Made by a program: the position numbers and the translations under genes. 64,000 nt of DNA from an uncultured Bacteroidota bacterium (GTDB taxonomy: Bacteria > Bacteroidota > Bacteroidia > AKYH767-A > OLB10), in NCBI GenBank assembly GCA_900696575.1, contig CAADHD010000024.1, forward strand, positions 1 through 64,000, in the 5' to 3' direction. The notes beneath the pieces were generated by a model. It ran no database searches and had not been told where the DNA came from. It saw only the letters and a list, made by a program, of their open reading frames with translations. Shown one piece after another: positions 26,179-34,944 of this stretch; the first letter of the stretch is position 1; each line of letters opens with the position of its first letter.

Positions 26179-27099
26179 ATGATCAGAAATTTTTTGTTTC
26201 ACCGTGTTAATCCTAAGCGCGATGCTTTGTGGGACCCCATGGATGTTCAGCTTTTTGACCGTTGCATTGAATTTATCACCCGTAATTTTGAAACCGCTTT
26301 AATTGAAGAACTGGCACTTACTGACAAGTTGAAGTTTAAAAACCGCTTTGCCACCATCATGTTTGATGATGGCTACAAAGACAACATTGAATATGCCGCT
26401 CCCATTCTTAAAAAATACAACTGCAAGGCTTCTTTTTATGTGGTAACCGATTGCATTAACAAAAACTTTCCTACGTGGACTCATCTGCTCGAACATCTTT
26501 TTCAGTTCACTTCTAAAAAAGAACTGGTTATGGATTTTAATTTTCTTCCGGCAGCCCTTCAAATAAAAAAACTGAATGATACAGCCGAAAGATTGAGTTA
26601 CGTAAAAAAACTCAAACCTTTTCTAAAAACCTTGCCGCATGAACAAAGGAATGAGGCTATTGACCGCATTCTTAAAAGTTATGATGACACCGAAATTCCG
26701 GCACTGATGATGAGTTGGAATGATTTGCAGCAACTGCGCAGCGAAGGGCACTACATCGGCTCACACAGTGTAAGCCATTGCATGCTGGGTACCATGAGCG
26801 ATGAACGAGAAATAACCTATGAATTGGTTGAATCAGGAAAAAGGATCAAAGAAATGCTTGGTTATTTTCCAATAACGATTTCTTACCCTGTAGGCAGTTA
26901 CAATGAAGCCACCAAACGATTGGCACGTAAGGCAGGATATAAAATTGGATTAGCTGTTAAGCAAGATATTTATGATCCTTCAAAAAGTGATGAATTTGAA
27001 ATTCCGCGTATTGAACTGTACAATGAGTTCTGGTGGAAAACACGGTTGCGCATTTCCAACTCTCTTGAGAATTTTAAAAAACTGATTGGCTACCGATGA
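26179..27099 (+). CDS. NodB-type polysaccharide deacetylase/deformylase family protein
   Basis: 306 residues. NodB homology domain with the metal motif FDDGYKDN (second Asp as metal ligand, first as base), the SHSVSH motif (HxxxH metal ligands) and the ISYPVGSYNE motif, in the order seen in carbohydrate esterase family 4. There is no signal peptide, so it is probably cytoplasmic. Members remove acetyl groups from N-acetylated sugars; ArnD removes a formyl group from a lipid-linked aminosugar. Its stop overlaps the start of a formyltransferase-type gene by 4 bases (ATGA), which suggests coupled translation and a joint role on an amino sugar. The substrate is not known. Confidence 0.88.
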   Translation: MIRNFLFHRVNPKRDALWDPMDVQLFDRCIEFITRNFETALIEELALTDKLKFKNRFATIMFDDGYKDNIEYAAPILKKYNCKASFYVVTDCINKNFPTWTHLLEHLFQFTSKKELVMDFNFLPAALQIKKLNDTAERLSYVKKLKPFLKTLPHEQRNEAIDRILKSYDDTEIPALMMSWNDLQQLRSEGHYIGSHSVSHCMLGTMSDEREITYELVESGKRIKEMLGYFPITISYPVGSYNEATKRLARKAGYKIGLAVKQDIYDPSKSDEFEIPRIELYNEFWWKTRLRISNSLENFKKLIGYR

Positions 27100-27908
27100 A
27101 CATTGTACTCTGGTGCGGAAGCGAACCCAACCAGCAGGCGCTGGCGCATAAACTCCATCAGGAATTTTCATTGGCAGGAATTGTTATGGAGAAGAGAACA
27201 TCAGCAAGAAAATTAACCCCGAAAATGATTTTTGAAAAGCTGTTGGAAAAAATATGTATTCCATCGCTTGACAATGCCTGGAAAAATATGATGGAAGAAT
27301 ACAGGAATGCTTTTCTCGGTTTCCCCGCGGTTAGAATCATTACCGTTGAAAACATCAACAGCCATGAAGCATTCCGCTTTACGGAAAAGCTGATGCCTGA
27401 TGTAATTCTTGTTTCCGGAACAAGGTTAGTAAAGGGCAAAATGCTTTCCCTGAATCCGCGCATCGGTATTCTGAACTTGCATACCGGATTATCTCCTTAT
27501 ATTAAAGGTGGACCAAACTGTACCAACTGGTGCTTAGCCACCTATCAATTTCACCTGATCGGAAACACAGTGATGTGGATTGATAATGGAATTGATTCGG
27601 GCAATATTTTAACTTCTGAATTTACTCCGCTAACCGGAGAGGAATCGCTGGCGCAACTGCATTTAAAGGTAATGAATCATGCGCACGATTTATATGTCCG
27701 TGCTGTCAGATTTCTGGCCGAAGGAAAACATCAAAACTTTCCGCAAAAGGAAATTGCCGGTGGAACAACATTTTATACCCGCAATTGGACTTTAAAACAG
27801 AAGATGAATGCCGTTAAAAACTTTAAATCATTTCGAGATTTTTTCAAATCAGGAAATGCAGAAGCCGAACGGAAAAAAGGAAACTTTGTTGAAATTAAAT
27901 TGCCTTAA
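27096..27908 (+). CDS. Formyltransferase-family protein (methionyl-tRNA/sugar formyltransferase-like)
   Basis: 270 residues, formyltetrahydrofolate-dependent formyltransferase fold. The catalytic Asn-His-Asp set is visible: ILNLHTGLSPYIKGG (Asn and His) and WIDNGIDSGNIL (Asp). The length and absence of the OB-fold C-terminal domain argue against it being the housekeeping methionyl-tRNA formyltransferase. Related enzymes formylate amino groups of nucleotide sugars (ArnA N-terminal domain, VioF, FdtF types) or glycinamide ribonucleotide. The 4-base overlap with the NodB-type deacylase gene is the main context clue. I infer amino-sugar N-formylation, without proof. A gene-free stretch of about 210 bases follows. 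Confidence 0.75.
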   Translation: MNIVLWCGSEPNQQALAHKLHQEFSLAGIVMEKRTSARKLTPKMIFEKLLEKICIPSLDNAWKNMMEEYRNAFLGFPAVRIITVENINSHEAFRFTEKLMPDVILVSGTRLVKGKMLSLNPRIGILNLHTGLSPYIKGGPNCTNWCLATYQFHLIGNTVMWIDNGIDSGNILTSEFTPLTGEESLAQLHLKVMNHAHDLYVRAVRFLAEGKHQNFPQKEIAGGTTFYTRNWTLKQKMNAVKNFKSFRDFFKSGNAEAERKKGNFVEIKLP

Positions 27909-28121
27909 TCCCTTGTTGCATTTAACTACTCTATGATTTATGTGTTAAACAAAAGAACCATAGACCTTTTACCTAAATGACTGCTTGTATAAATTCAGCC
28001 CCCGCTCACCCTTTATCCCCGAAGGGAACTGCGCACAGGCGCCTGCCTTTTGGCGGGTTACGGGTGATTGAAGAATTTTTACAAAAGGTCTAATAAAATA
28101 ATCATCAGTAATCATTTTTTC

Positions 28122-30032
28122 ATGCCCTACAAAAACCTCAGAGAATTTATTTCCGCCCTTGAACAAGCCGGTGAACTGGTTAGGATAAAAGAATATGTAA
28201 ATCCTCATCTGGAAATAACCGAAATAACCGACCGCATCTCAAAAGCCAATGGCCCTGCTTTGCTTTTTGAGAATACCGGAACAGATTTTCCATTGCTTAT
28301 CAACGCCATGGGATCTGAAAAGCGAATGTCTATGGCACTTGGTGTAAAACGATTAGATGACATAGCGGCTGAAATCACGGAACTATTCAAAACCATGACC
28401 GCCCCTAAAAACAGCATGATGGATAAATTGAAAATGCTGCCTCTGCTGGGCAACATTTCGACATGGATGCCGAAAATCATAAGCGGCAAAGGAGCCTGTC
28501 AGCAGGTAGTAATGCCGAAACCTGATGTTACCAAACTTCCGGTAATGAAATGCTGGCCTGAAGATGGCGGGCCTTTTATAACGCTTCCTGTAATACAAAC
28601 CCAAGATCCGAATACGGGCATTCGCAATGTTGGGCTTTACCGCATGCAGGTCTTCGGCCCTGAATTAACAGCCATGCACTGGCACCGGCATAAGGTAAGT
28701 GCGCGCCATTTCATGGAGTACAAAAAACTCAGTAAGCGCATGCCCGTTGTCATATCACTTGGCGGTGATCCGGTTTATACCTACTGCGGAACAGCTCCAT
28801 TGCCTGATGGTGTGGATGAATTTATGTTAGCCGGATTTATCCGTAAAAAGCCCGTGGAACTTGTAAAATGTTTAACACAGGATATGTACGTTCCGGCCGA
28901 TGCCGACCTTATCATTGAAGGATACATTGACCCGAATGAAGAATTTATTCTAGAGGGTCCCTTTGGCGATCATACCGGCTATTATTCATTGGCCGATTAC
29001 TATCCGAAGTTTCACATCACCTGTATCACTCACCGTAAAGATGCCATTTATCCTTCCACCATTGTGGGTATTCCTCCGCAGGAAGATGCCTGGATTGGAA
29101 AAGCAACCGAGCGCATTTTTCTTGCTCCCATTAAAATGATGATGGTTCCCGAAGTGGTGGATATGGTGCTGCCGGTTGAAGGCGTATTTCACAATTTAGC
29201 TATTGTTAAAATCAACAAAGAATTTCCGGGGCAGGCTGTAAAAGTGATGCATTCGCTGTGGGGTGCAGGCCAGATGATGTTTACCAAAATGATGATTATT
29301 GTAGATGGCAATGTAAACATTCATAACAATGAAGAAGTGGCTAAATACATCAGCCGTAATGCTGATGCCGGTTTTGATTTTCATTTCACCCAAGGACCTG
29401 CCGATGTGCTGGATCACAGTTGCTCGGCTATGGCCTTCGGAGGAAAATTAGGTATTGATGCTACACAGAAACTTCCGGAAGAATTATGGGGCAGAAATGC
29501 TTCAGAAGAAAAACCAAAAATTGAATCAGCCGTTATCCAAAAAGAAATAACCTCATCCTTTCCCGAAATCAAATCGCTAAATGCTTCGCTGGTTCAAATG
29601 GAAATTCCCATTGTGTTTGTAACGATTCAGAAAAACAGAAAGAATCACGTACGCGAATTGGCAAATGCAGTTTTCCGATTACCCTCCATGCGAGGCATTA
29701 AAATTTTAATCTGCCTCGAACCGGAAACCGAATTGACATTTATTGCCGATGCAGTCTGGCGCTTTGCCAATAACCTTGATCCTAAACGAGACAGTATTTT
29801 CATTGCTGCAACCACAACCGATGAAGTCAATCACCTTGCTTTTGATGCTACACGGAAAACGAAAGAGCATGATGGTTTCGAACGCGACTGGCCAAACATT
29901 CTTGTTTCGGATGATGCAACGATTAAAAGGATTGATTTGCTGTGGAATACACTTGGCCTCGGAAAACTCATCGCCTCCCCTTCTCTTCGTTATAAAAAGC
30001 AGGCATATCAGGGTGGAGCAGTGGCTGAGTAA
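28122..30032 (+). CDS. UbiD-family (de)carboxylase
   Basis: 636 residues from the ATG at 28122; the frame extends upstream to a TTG at 28068 without family similarity. The signature EGPFGDHTGYYS is present, along with AMHWHRHKVSARHF and the VEGVFHNLAIVKI and HSLWGAGQMMFTK segments, all typical of UbiD enzymes that use prenylated FMN to decarboxylate aromatic or unsaturated acids. At over 600 residues it belongs to the longer form common in Bacteroidota. A role in menaquinone synthesis is often assigned but I cannot confirm it: neither ubiX nor men/mqn genes are in the window. It is bounded by a convergent glycosyltransferase gene 10 bases away. Confidence 0.9.
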   Translation: MPYKNLREFISALEQAGELVRIKEYVNPHLEITEITDRISKANGPALLFENTGTDFPLLINAMGSEKRMSMALGVKRLDDIAAEITELFKTMTAPKNSMMDKLKMLPLLGNISTWMPKIISGKGACQQVVMPKPDVTKLPVMKCWPEDGGPFITLPVIQTQDPNTGIRNVGLYRMQVFGPELTAMHWHRHKVSARHFMEYKKLSKRMPVVISLGGDPVYTYCGTAPLPDGVDEFMLAGFIRKKPVELVKCLTQDMYVPADADLIIEGYIDPNEEFILEGPFGDHTGYYSLADYYPKFHITCITHRKDAIYPSTIVGIPPQEDAWIGKATERIFLAPIKMMMVPEVVDMVLPVEGVFHNLAIVKINKEFPGQAVKVMHSLWGAGQMMFTKMMIIVDGNVNIHNNEEVAKYISRNADAGFDFHFTQGPADVLDHSCSAMAFGGKLGIDATQKLPEELWGRNASEEKPKIESAVIQKEITSSFPEIKSLNASLVQMEIPIVFVTIQKNRKNHVRELANAVFRLPSMRGIKILICLEPETELTFIADAVWRFANNLDPKRDSIFIAATTTDEVNHLAFDATRKTKEHDGFERDWPNILVSDDATIKRIDLLWNTLGLGKLIASPSLRYKKQAYQGGAVAE

Positions 30033-30042
30033 TTATATCACA

Positions 30043-31107
30043 TCATCGGAATAGCGAGAAAAAATTTTCTTTGTTGGAATCAACTGAATAATGATTCACA
30101 ATTTTTTCGCGGGTGGATTTACTGAGGTTAAGCAACAGGTTTCTGTCAGTCATACAATTTACAATAGCTTCTTTCCATTCTTCTGCATTGCGGCAGTGAA
30201 AACCGTTTACGCCATGATCAACAATACGGGTATTTACACCTACCGGTGAAACAAGTGCCGGAATACCAAGCGCCATATACTGAAGCGCTTTAAATCCGCA
30301 TTTTCCCTGTGCCCACTGATCATCTTTTAGAGGCATGATGCCAATGGAAAATCCGAGCAGGTCATCAATCTCCGTTTCCTTCTTCCATGGAATGAATTTT
30401 AATGAACGCAACTCTAAGTCAGGTTTCACATCACTGATTACCTGAAATTCAAAATCGTATTTTTTTTCCAGTTCCTCAATAACCGGGTAAACTTCATCAA
30501 GGTATTGAATAGTGGAATGCGAACCGGTCCATCCGATAACAAATTTTTCTTTGTTCAAATCAGCCAAACGATTATGCTGATTTTCGGTATCAATGATGGT
30601 AGGATTGTAAACAACATGGGCATTGTACAAACGTGCGTAATTGCACAGGTAATCGTTTCCGCAGGAAACTTTGCAAGCCCAGCGGCACAGGTTTCTTGTA
30701 TTTGTGTAACGTTTCAGGTAATAAGTAAAGGAGTTATGCTCGGAATAATTCGGAATCCAGATGGCATCGTCAAAATCGTAAATAATTTTTGCCTTACAGA
30801 CCTTTGCCAGCCACCATTCCATTAAGGGAGGGCCTAACGGAGAAAACTCGCGGTGAATGAACACATAATCATATTTACTGCTTCGAAAAAGATCTTTCAA
30901 CCTGCGCATATATCCTCTTGTCAATCCTGAAATTTTACGGAACAGAAAACCCGGTTTATAAAGAACTTCCCAGGTATCAAGATCAATAAAAGAAGAAACA
31001 TCGTAATGAATATTACGTGCCTTTAACTCGTTAAAATAATGTTCGAACCGGAAACGCTGGCTGGGAGCTTTGCCTTCGGGATAGGGAACAATGAAAAGAA
31101 TGCGCAT
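30043..31107 (-). CDS. Glycosyltransferase (GT4-like)
   Basis: 354 residues. GT-B fold: N-terminal MRILFIVPYPEGKAPSQRFR, a C-terminal Rossmann half starting near KFVIGWTGSHSTI, and the GT4-type donor-binding region CGFKALQYMALGIPALVSPVGVN. It resembles a family of stand-alone Bacteroidota glycosyltransferases with a YDFDDAIW motif. The acceptor and sugar are unknown; cell-surface glycan or glycolipid synthesis is likely. A TACTTTTG element sits only 8 bases before the ATG. The gene converges with the UbiD-type gene and follows the Mpo1-like gene on the same strand, but has its own promoter. Confidence 0.88.
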   Translation of the reverse strand: MRILFIVPYPEGKAPSQRFRFEHYFNELKARNIHYDVSSFIDLDTWEVLYKPGFLFRKISGLTRGYMRRLKDLFRSSKYDYVFIHREFSPLGPPLMEWWLAKVCKAKIIYDFDDAIWIPNYSEHNSFTYYLKRYTNTRNLCRWACKVSCGNDYLCNYARLYNAHVVYNPTIIDTENQHNRLADLNKEKFVIGWTGSHSTIQYLDEVYPVIEELEKKYDFEFQVISDVKPDLELRSLKFIPWKKETEIDDLLGFSIGIMPLKDDQWAQGKCGFKALQYMALGIPALVSPVGVNTRIVDHGVNGFHCRNAEEWKEAIVNCMTDRNLLLNLSKSTREKIVNHYSVDSNKENFFSLFR

Positions 31108-31115
31108 AAGCGCTC

Positions 31116-31123
31116 CAAAAGTA
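31116..31123 (-). promoter_or_regulatory. -7 element immediately before the glycosyltransferase gene
   Basis: Exact TAnnTTTG (TACTTTTG) on the minus strand, 8 bases before the ATG at 31107, so the predicted leader is only a few bases. Confidence 0.5.
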
Positions 31124-31130
31124 AACGGCT

Positions 31131-31610
31131 TCAGTAACTGATTCGGAATTTGCGGTAAACAAATCCGAGTATCCAGGCCGGACCGATAAGAAGAAATTGA
31201 AGGTCTTTAAGAAAAGAAGGCTTCTTACCTTCCACTTTATGTCCATAAAACTGCCCGCTCCATGCAAGTGCAAAAACAATTAGCGAAAACATCCACACCT
31301 TAATTACGGTAAAGCTGATCAGTTGAATTATTACCAGACATACTACAGAAAAAATCATCATGCCGATTGTTATGGCAACGGAAAGACGCAGGTAAAACAG
31401 CATGACGAACGGAAGCAGAAGTGCACCGAAATGAGCATAAGCAGAAAGCGAATCAGGCAGAAGTTTTAACAGAGATAAACTGGGCACGGAGGAAAGCAAT
31501 CCGATAATGCTGAAATAAATAAGCGGTACACAAATAAAATGAATGGATTTATTCGTTTTGTTTTGGTGGCTTTCGCCATACTCTTCGAACCATTGGTCAA
31601 TGCTTTTCAT
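31131..31610 (-). CDS. Mpo1-like (DUF962) membrane protein
   Basis: 159 residues from the ATG at 31610, which is preceded by AAAAGG; a TTG lies 15 bases upstream in frame. Four hydrophobic segments (about 25-45, 55-78, 82-108, 112-128). Family landmarks are WFEEYGESHQNKTNKSIHFICVP (given as WFEEYGESH and NKSIHFICVP), QFYGHKVEGKKPSF and LLIGPAWIL. The histidines in these motifs are the predicted iron ligands. Yeast Mpo1 is a dioxygenase acting on 2-hydroxy fatty acids derived from phytosphingosine. The gene lies divergently beside the sphingolipid synthesis pair, which makes a lipid role attractive, but the bacterial activity is not shown. Confidence 0.85.
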   Translation of the reverse strand: MKSIDQWFEEYGESHQNKTNKSIHFICVPLIYFSIIGLLSSVPSLSLLKLLPDSLSAYAHFGALLLPFVMLFYLRLSVAITIGMMIFSVVCLVIIQLISFTVIKVWMFSLIVFALAWSGQFYGHKVEGKKPSFLKDLQFLLIGPAWILGFVYRKFRISY

Positions 31611-31838
31611 CCTTTTATATTGCAAACAAAGAAAATGTTTTGCTGAAAAGAGACAATCTGTAAATTGGCACTTTTATGTTAAGATGTTGAAGTCTTTAAC
31701 ATTTTATTATGGTCATTAAACAATCGTTAATTACCTTCGCACTCTTGATTCAACATAAAGACCTGATTTTGAATTTTTTAATGCAGCAAGTTTTGCCAAA
31801 AAGTTTAAATCAAAACCCATAAGCAGCTCCATCGGTTT

Positions 31839-32657
31839 ATGCAAAAGCATTATCGCGATAAAGTTCTCCTGATTACAGGCGGATCAAGTGGCATAGGCCG
31901 TTCGTTGGCTGGTATTGCTGCCAAATCAGGTGCAAGAGTGTGCATAACAGCAAGAACTGAGGACACTTTAAAGAAAACAATTGAGGAGTTAAACATTTCA
32001 TCCAGTACCCGTAAGGATCACTTATATTTTGCCACAGACCTCAGCAATTACAGCAATGCCTGCCGTATGGCAGAATATGTAACCGAGCATACAGGCGGCC
32101 CTGATATTATCATCAATTCGGCCGGTGCCGCACATCCAGGATATTTTGAAGAGTTAGATGAAAACATTTTCCGCTGGATGATGGAAGCCAATTATTTCAC
32201 CACTGTTAATACCATCAAAGCTTTCATGCCTGTTATGATTAAAAAACAAAGCGGGCATATTGTCAACATTTCTTCCGTAGCCGGTTATCTGGGTGTGTTC
32301 GGATATACCGCTTATGGCGCTTCCAAATTTGCGATTACAGGACTTTCAAAAACTTTACATGCAGAAATGAAGAGGCATAAAATTAAAGTCTCTGTAGTTT
32401 ATCCTCCCGATACGCATACTCCGCAGTACGATTACGAAAACCAATTCAAGCCTGCAGAAACCAAAGCCATTTCAGGTACCGCCAAAGCGCTGCATCCTGA
32501 TAAAGTAGCTTTTTCAATTCTGAAACAAATTAAAAACGGTGGATTTAACATTCACCCTTCATTTGATACTGCTTTTTTTTACGGATTGCAAAAAATGCTT
32601 CCCGACTCTTTGATTTTTTACATACTCGACAATCTGTCCAAACCTAAAAAACATTAA
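31839..32657 (+). CDS. Short-chain dehydrogenase, probable 3-ketodihydrosphingosine reductase
   Basis: 272 residues. SDR fold: cofactor motif TGGSSGIGRS (about 13-22), ATDLS, NSAG, catalytic Ser in NISSVAG and YGASK (Tyr about 158, Lys about 162). The segment VVYPPDTHTPQY matches the YPPDTDTPG signature of eukaryotic KDSR/Tsc10. With the serine palmitoyltransferase-like gene 11 bases downstream, the likely reaction is NADPH-dependent reduction of 3-ketosphinganine to sphinganine. A C-terminal hydrophobic stretch (about 245-263) may bind the membrane. No exact TAnnTTTG element was found upstream; TACCTTCG at about 31734 is one mismatch away. Confidence 0.82.
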   Translation: MQKHYRDKVLLITGGSSGIGRSLAGIAAKSGARVCITARTEDTLKKTIEELNISSSTRKDHLYFATDLSNYSNACRMAEYVTEHTGGPDIIINSAGAAHPGYFEELDENIFRWMMEANYFTTVNTIKAFMPVMIKKQSGHIVNISSVAGYLGVFGYTAYGASKFAITGLSKTLHAEMKRHKIKVSVVYPPDTHTPQYDYENQFKPAETKAISGTAKALHPDKVAFSILKQIKNGGFNIHPSFDTAFFYGLQKMLPDSLIFYILDNLSKPKKH

Positions 32658-32668
32658 AACTGCAACTG

Positions 32669-33886
32669 ATGGATTTATTTGAAAAATGCTATAACTACAC
32701 CATTGCGAAGGAAGTGATGAGTGCAGGATTTTACCCTTACTTCAAGCCCATGCGAGGCAACGAGAATAACATGATGGATGATGGCGGCCAGAAACTCATC
32801 ATGTTTGGTTCAAATAATTATTTGGGGCTTACCTCTCATCCCAAAGTAATGGAAGCTGCCATGAATGCCATTAAACAATACGGCACCAGTTGCACAGGGT
32901 CGCGTTTTCTGAATGGCACCATGCACCTGCATGAAGAATTAGAACATGCCTTGGCTCAGTGGCTGGGTAAAGAATCTGCTCTGGTCTTTTCTACAGGTAT
33001 GCAAACTAACCTTGGCGTTATCAGTGCCCTGTGCGACAGAAACGATTATGTCATCATTGATAAACATGCTCATGCCAGTTTGATTGACGGTGCAAGGCTA
33101 TCATGGGGAAAGATTAAACGCTTCCGCCATAATGACACGGAGGACTTGAAAAAAGTTTTGGAAACCATTCCGGCTGAATCAGGAAAACTGATAGTGGTTG
33201 ACGGTGTTTACAGCATGGAAGGCGACATAGCACCCGTGTCTGAAATAATGGCCATTGCCGCTAGTTACGAGGCAAAGGTTTTAGTAGATGATGCCCATGC
33301 TACCGGAGTTCTTGGAAACGGAAGAGGAACAGAAGCCTATTTCGGTATTAATAACGTTGACCTTATAACTTCCACTTTCAGTAAATCCTTTGCCTCTCTT
33401 GGCGGATTTGTTGCCGGCAAGGAAGAAATAATTCATTACATCAAACACATTGCACGCAGCATGATATTCAGCGCAAGCCTTGCTCCGCCCAACGCTGCCT
33501 CTGCCTTGGCCGCACTTAAAATTATGCAACAGGAGCCTGAAAGAATCAAACGCGTGAATGAAATTGGAAGAAGAGTAAAAGCGGAACTTACCGCCATGGG
33601 CTTTGAAACAGGTCATTCGCAAACACCTATTGTTCCTATCATCATAGGCGATAACATCATCACCATGAAAGCATGGAAATTTCTTTATGAGAATGGCATT
33701 TTTGTAAATGCAGTTTTGGCACCTGCCGTTCCTGAAGGCATGCAGTTATTGCGCACCAGCTACATGGCTACTCATACCGATGAACAGGTTACCAGGGCGC
33801 TTGAATTGTTCCATGAAATGGGTAAGCAATTCGGCTTGCTTAAAAATGGCCTGGAACACCGTGTCAAAGTAGCTGATATGAAATAG
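32669..33886 (+). CDS. Serine palmitoyltransferase-like alpha-oxoamine synthase
   Basis: 405 residues, PLP-dependent alpha-oxoamine synthase. Landmarks: FGSNNYLGL, GTSCTGSRFLNGTMHLHEELE (given as GTSCTGSRF and GTMHLHEELE), DKHAHASLIDG, DDAHATGVLG, and the Schiff-base lysine in STFSKSFASLGG (about residue 239). The family also includes AONS/BioF and Kbl. The assignment to serine palmitoyltransferase, which condenses serine with an acyl-CoA to form 3-ketosphinganine, rests on the SRFLNGT segment and on the adjacent reductase. A bidirectional terminator follows 24 bases downstream. Together the two genes make the first two steps of sphingolipid synthesis, but the acyltransferase and later genes are not here. 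Confidence 0.87.
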   Translation: MDLFEKCYNYTIAKEVMSAGFYPYFKPMRGNENNMMDDGGQKLIMFGSNNYLGLTSHPKVMEAAMNAIKQYGTSCTGSRFLNGTMHLHEELEHALAQWLGKESALVFSTGMQTNLGVISALCDRNDYVIIDKHAHASLIDGARLSWGKIKRFRHNDTEDLKKVLETIPAESGKLIVVDGVYSMEGDIAPVSEIMAIAASYEAKVLVDDAHATGVLGNGRGTEAYFGINNVDLITSTFSKSFASLGGFVAGKEEIIHYIKHIARSMIFSASLAPPNAASALAALKIMQQEPERIKRVNEIGRRVKAELTAMGFETGHSQTPIVPIIIGDNIITMKAWKFLYENGIFVNAVLAPAVPEGMQLLRTSYMATHTDEQVTRALELFHEMGKQFGLLKNGLEHRVKVADMK

Positions 33887-33910
33887 AAACACGTATCCAT
33901 CAAATAAAAA

Positions 33911-33936
33911 AACCGGGCAAAAGCCCGGTTTTTTGT
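33911..33936. terminator. Bidirectional terminator between the SPT-like gene and the coiled-coil gene
   Basis: Perfect stem AACCGGGC/GCCCGGTT with an AAAA loop (33911-33930), T-run on the right and A-run on the left. It serves the plus-strand sphingolipid genes and the convergent minus-strand gene ending at 33970. Confidence 0.9.
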
Positions 33937-33969
33937 TTTTCTGAAATCTGCTCCGTTCTAATGAGCGAA

Positions 33970-34857
33970 TTATTTCAACACGTAAGATGCTGCAATACTA
34001 AGGCTTCCGTCAATGTAAATTTCAATCAGGTAAGTACCCGGTGTGAAGATGCGTTCGCCTTCTTCCCAATTCATGCACAAATCCTGTTTATTATTGTCGT
34101 AATTGATTTTGGCACTGGTAGTGTACATCACTTCTTCTTTTGAGCCTGAGAGTGTAAAAGTGTTGGATCCTTCACCACGGTTACCCATTGTTTTTCCTCC
34201 CGGTTCCACAATGCGCATGTAAACTGTTTTTTCGCCCGGTTTCGCAATTTTGTTATCAAGCACCGTGAAACAGGCTTCCAGTTTATTGGTTCGCTTAGCC
34301 ATGGCCGTTTCAGAATACTTGCTATTCCCTTTTTTCTTATATGCTTTTACTTTTACATATTCTGATTTAAGCACAGAGGCAACACTTACCGTGTTTTCGA
34401 GGTTTTTAGAAATGGTTTCTACGGTGCTGGTAAGCTCTTCTTTTTCCTTTTTCAGTTTTTCATTTTCTACAAGAAGCTCATCAATTTTTTCGAGATACTG
34501 ATTGCGAAGTTTTTTCAATTCTTCTAATTCCGCTTTGAGTTTGCTGTTGAGCGAGGCTGCATTCTTCTCTTTTTTAGTGAGATCTTCAATGCGCGCCTGC
34601 TGTTCATCCAGTTTGTTGTTTGCTTCAAGAAGAAGGCTGTCTATACGCTGATTGTCTCCGCGGAATTTATTCAATTCATCGCGGGTGGCATCCAGTTCCT
34701 TCTCAATGTCAACACGGGCTGTAACCAATTCCTGGTTTTTAGTTTCAAGCCCTGAAATTTTTGAAGAACTGGAAAACCATTGAAAGATATTGCCGGCAAG
34801 CGAAAGAATAAGCAAAATGATAATTCCTTTGTTGGCGGTTGATTTATTATTGTCCAT
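33970..34857 (-). CDS. Membrane-anchored coiled-coil protein of unknown function
   Basis: 295 residues. One N-terminal transmembrane helix (about 11-28) is followed by a long Lys/Glu-rich heptad coiled coil (about 30-160), then a C-terminal beta-rich domain (about 190-295) with CFTVLDNKIAKPGEKTVYMR and WEEGERIFTPGTYLIEIY. I do not recognise a named family, though similar proteins with an alanine-poor coiled coil and a PGTYxVEIY end are common in Bacteroidota genomes as hypotheticals. The topology suggests a periplasmic spacer or scaffold with a terminal Ig-like domain. A TAATTTTG element lies 26 bases upstream. It shares its terminator with the sphingolipid genes. Confidence 0.85.
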   Translation of the reverse strand: MDNNKSTANKGIIILLILSLAGNIFQWFSSSSKISGLETKNQELVTARVDIEKELDATRDELNKFRGDNQRIDSLLLEANNKLDEQQARIEDLTKKEKNAASLNSKLKAELEELKKLRNQYLEKIDELLVENEKLKKEKEELTSTVETISKNLENTVSVASVLKSEYVKVKAYKKKGNSKYSETAMAKRTNKLEACFTVLDNKIAKPGEKTVYMRIVEPGGKTMGNRGEGSNTFTLSGSKEEVMYTTSAKINYDNNKQDLCMNWEEGERIFTPGTYLIEIYIDGSLSIAASYVLK

Positions 34858-34883
34858 GATGCTTTAATTTGTTTTTAGGTTTC

Positions 34884-34891
34884 CAAAATTA
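34884..34891 (-). promoter_or_regulatory. -7 element of the coiled-coil gene
   Basis: Exact TAnnTTTG (TAATTTTG) on the minus strand, 26 bases before the ATG at 34857. Confidence 0.5.
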
Positions 34892-34944
34892 AACAGACTA
34901 CCAGCTCAGCAGTTCTTCCTTTTAATTAATTATTAACAACTGCT

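Noticed and set aside
26080-26202. Upstream extension of the small membrane-protein gene to a GTG, with a CPFC...C segment suggesting a zinc ribbon
   Set aside because: A promoter element (26090-26097) lies inside the extension and the divergent gene begins at 26179, so the ATG at 26079 is more likely; the Cys spacing is probably chance.
28020-28066. GC-rich segment with the palindrome CAGGCGCCTG before the UbiD-type gene, considered as a riboswitch or REP element
   Set aside because: It does not match a riboswitch I can recognise, and no second copy was seen.
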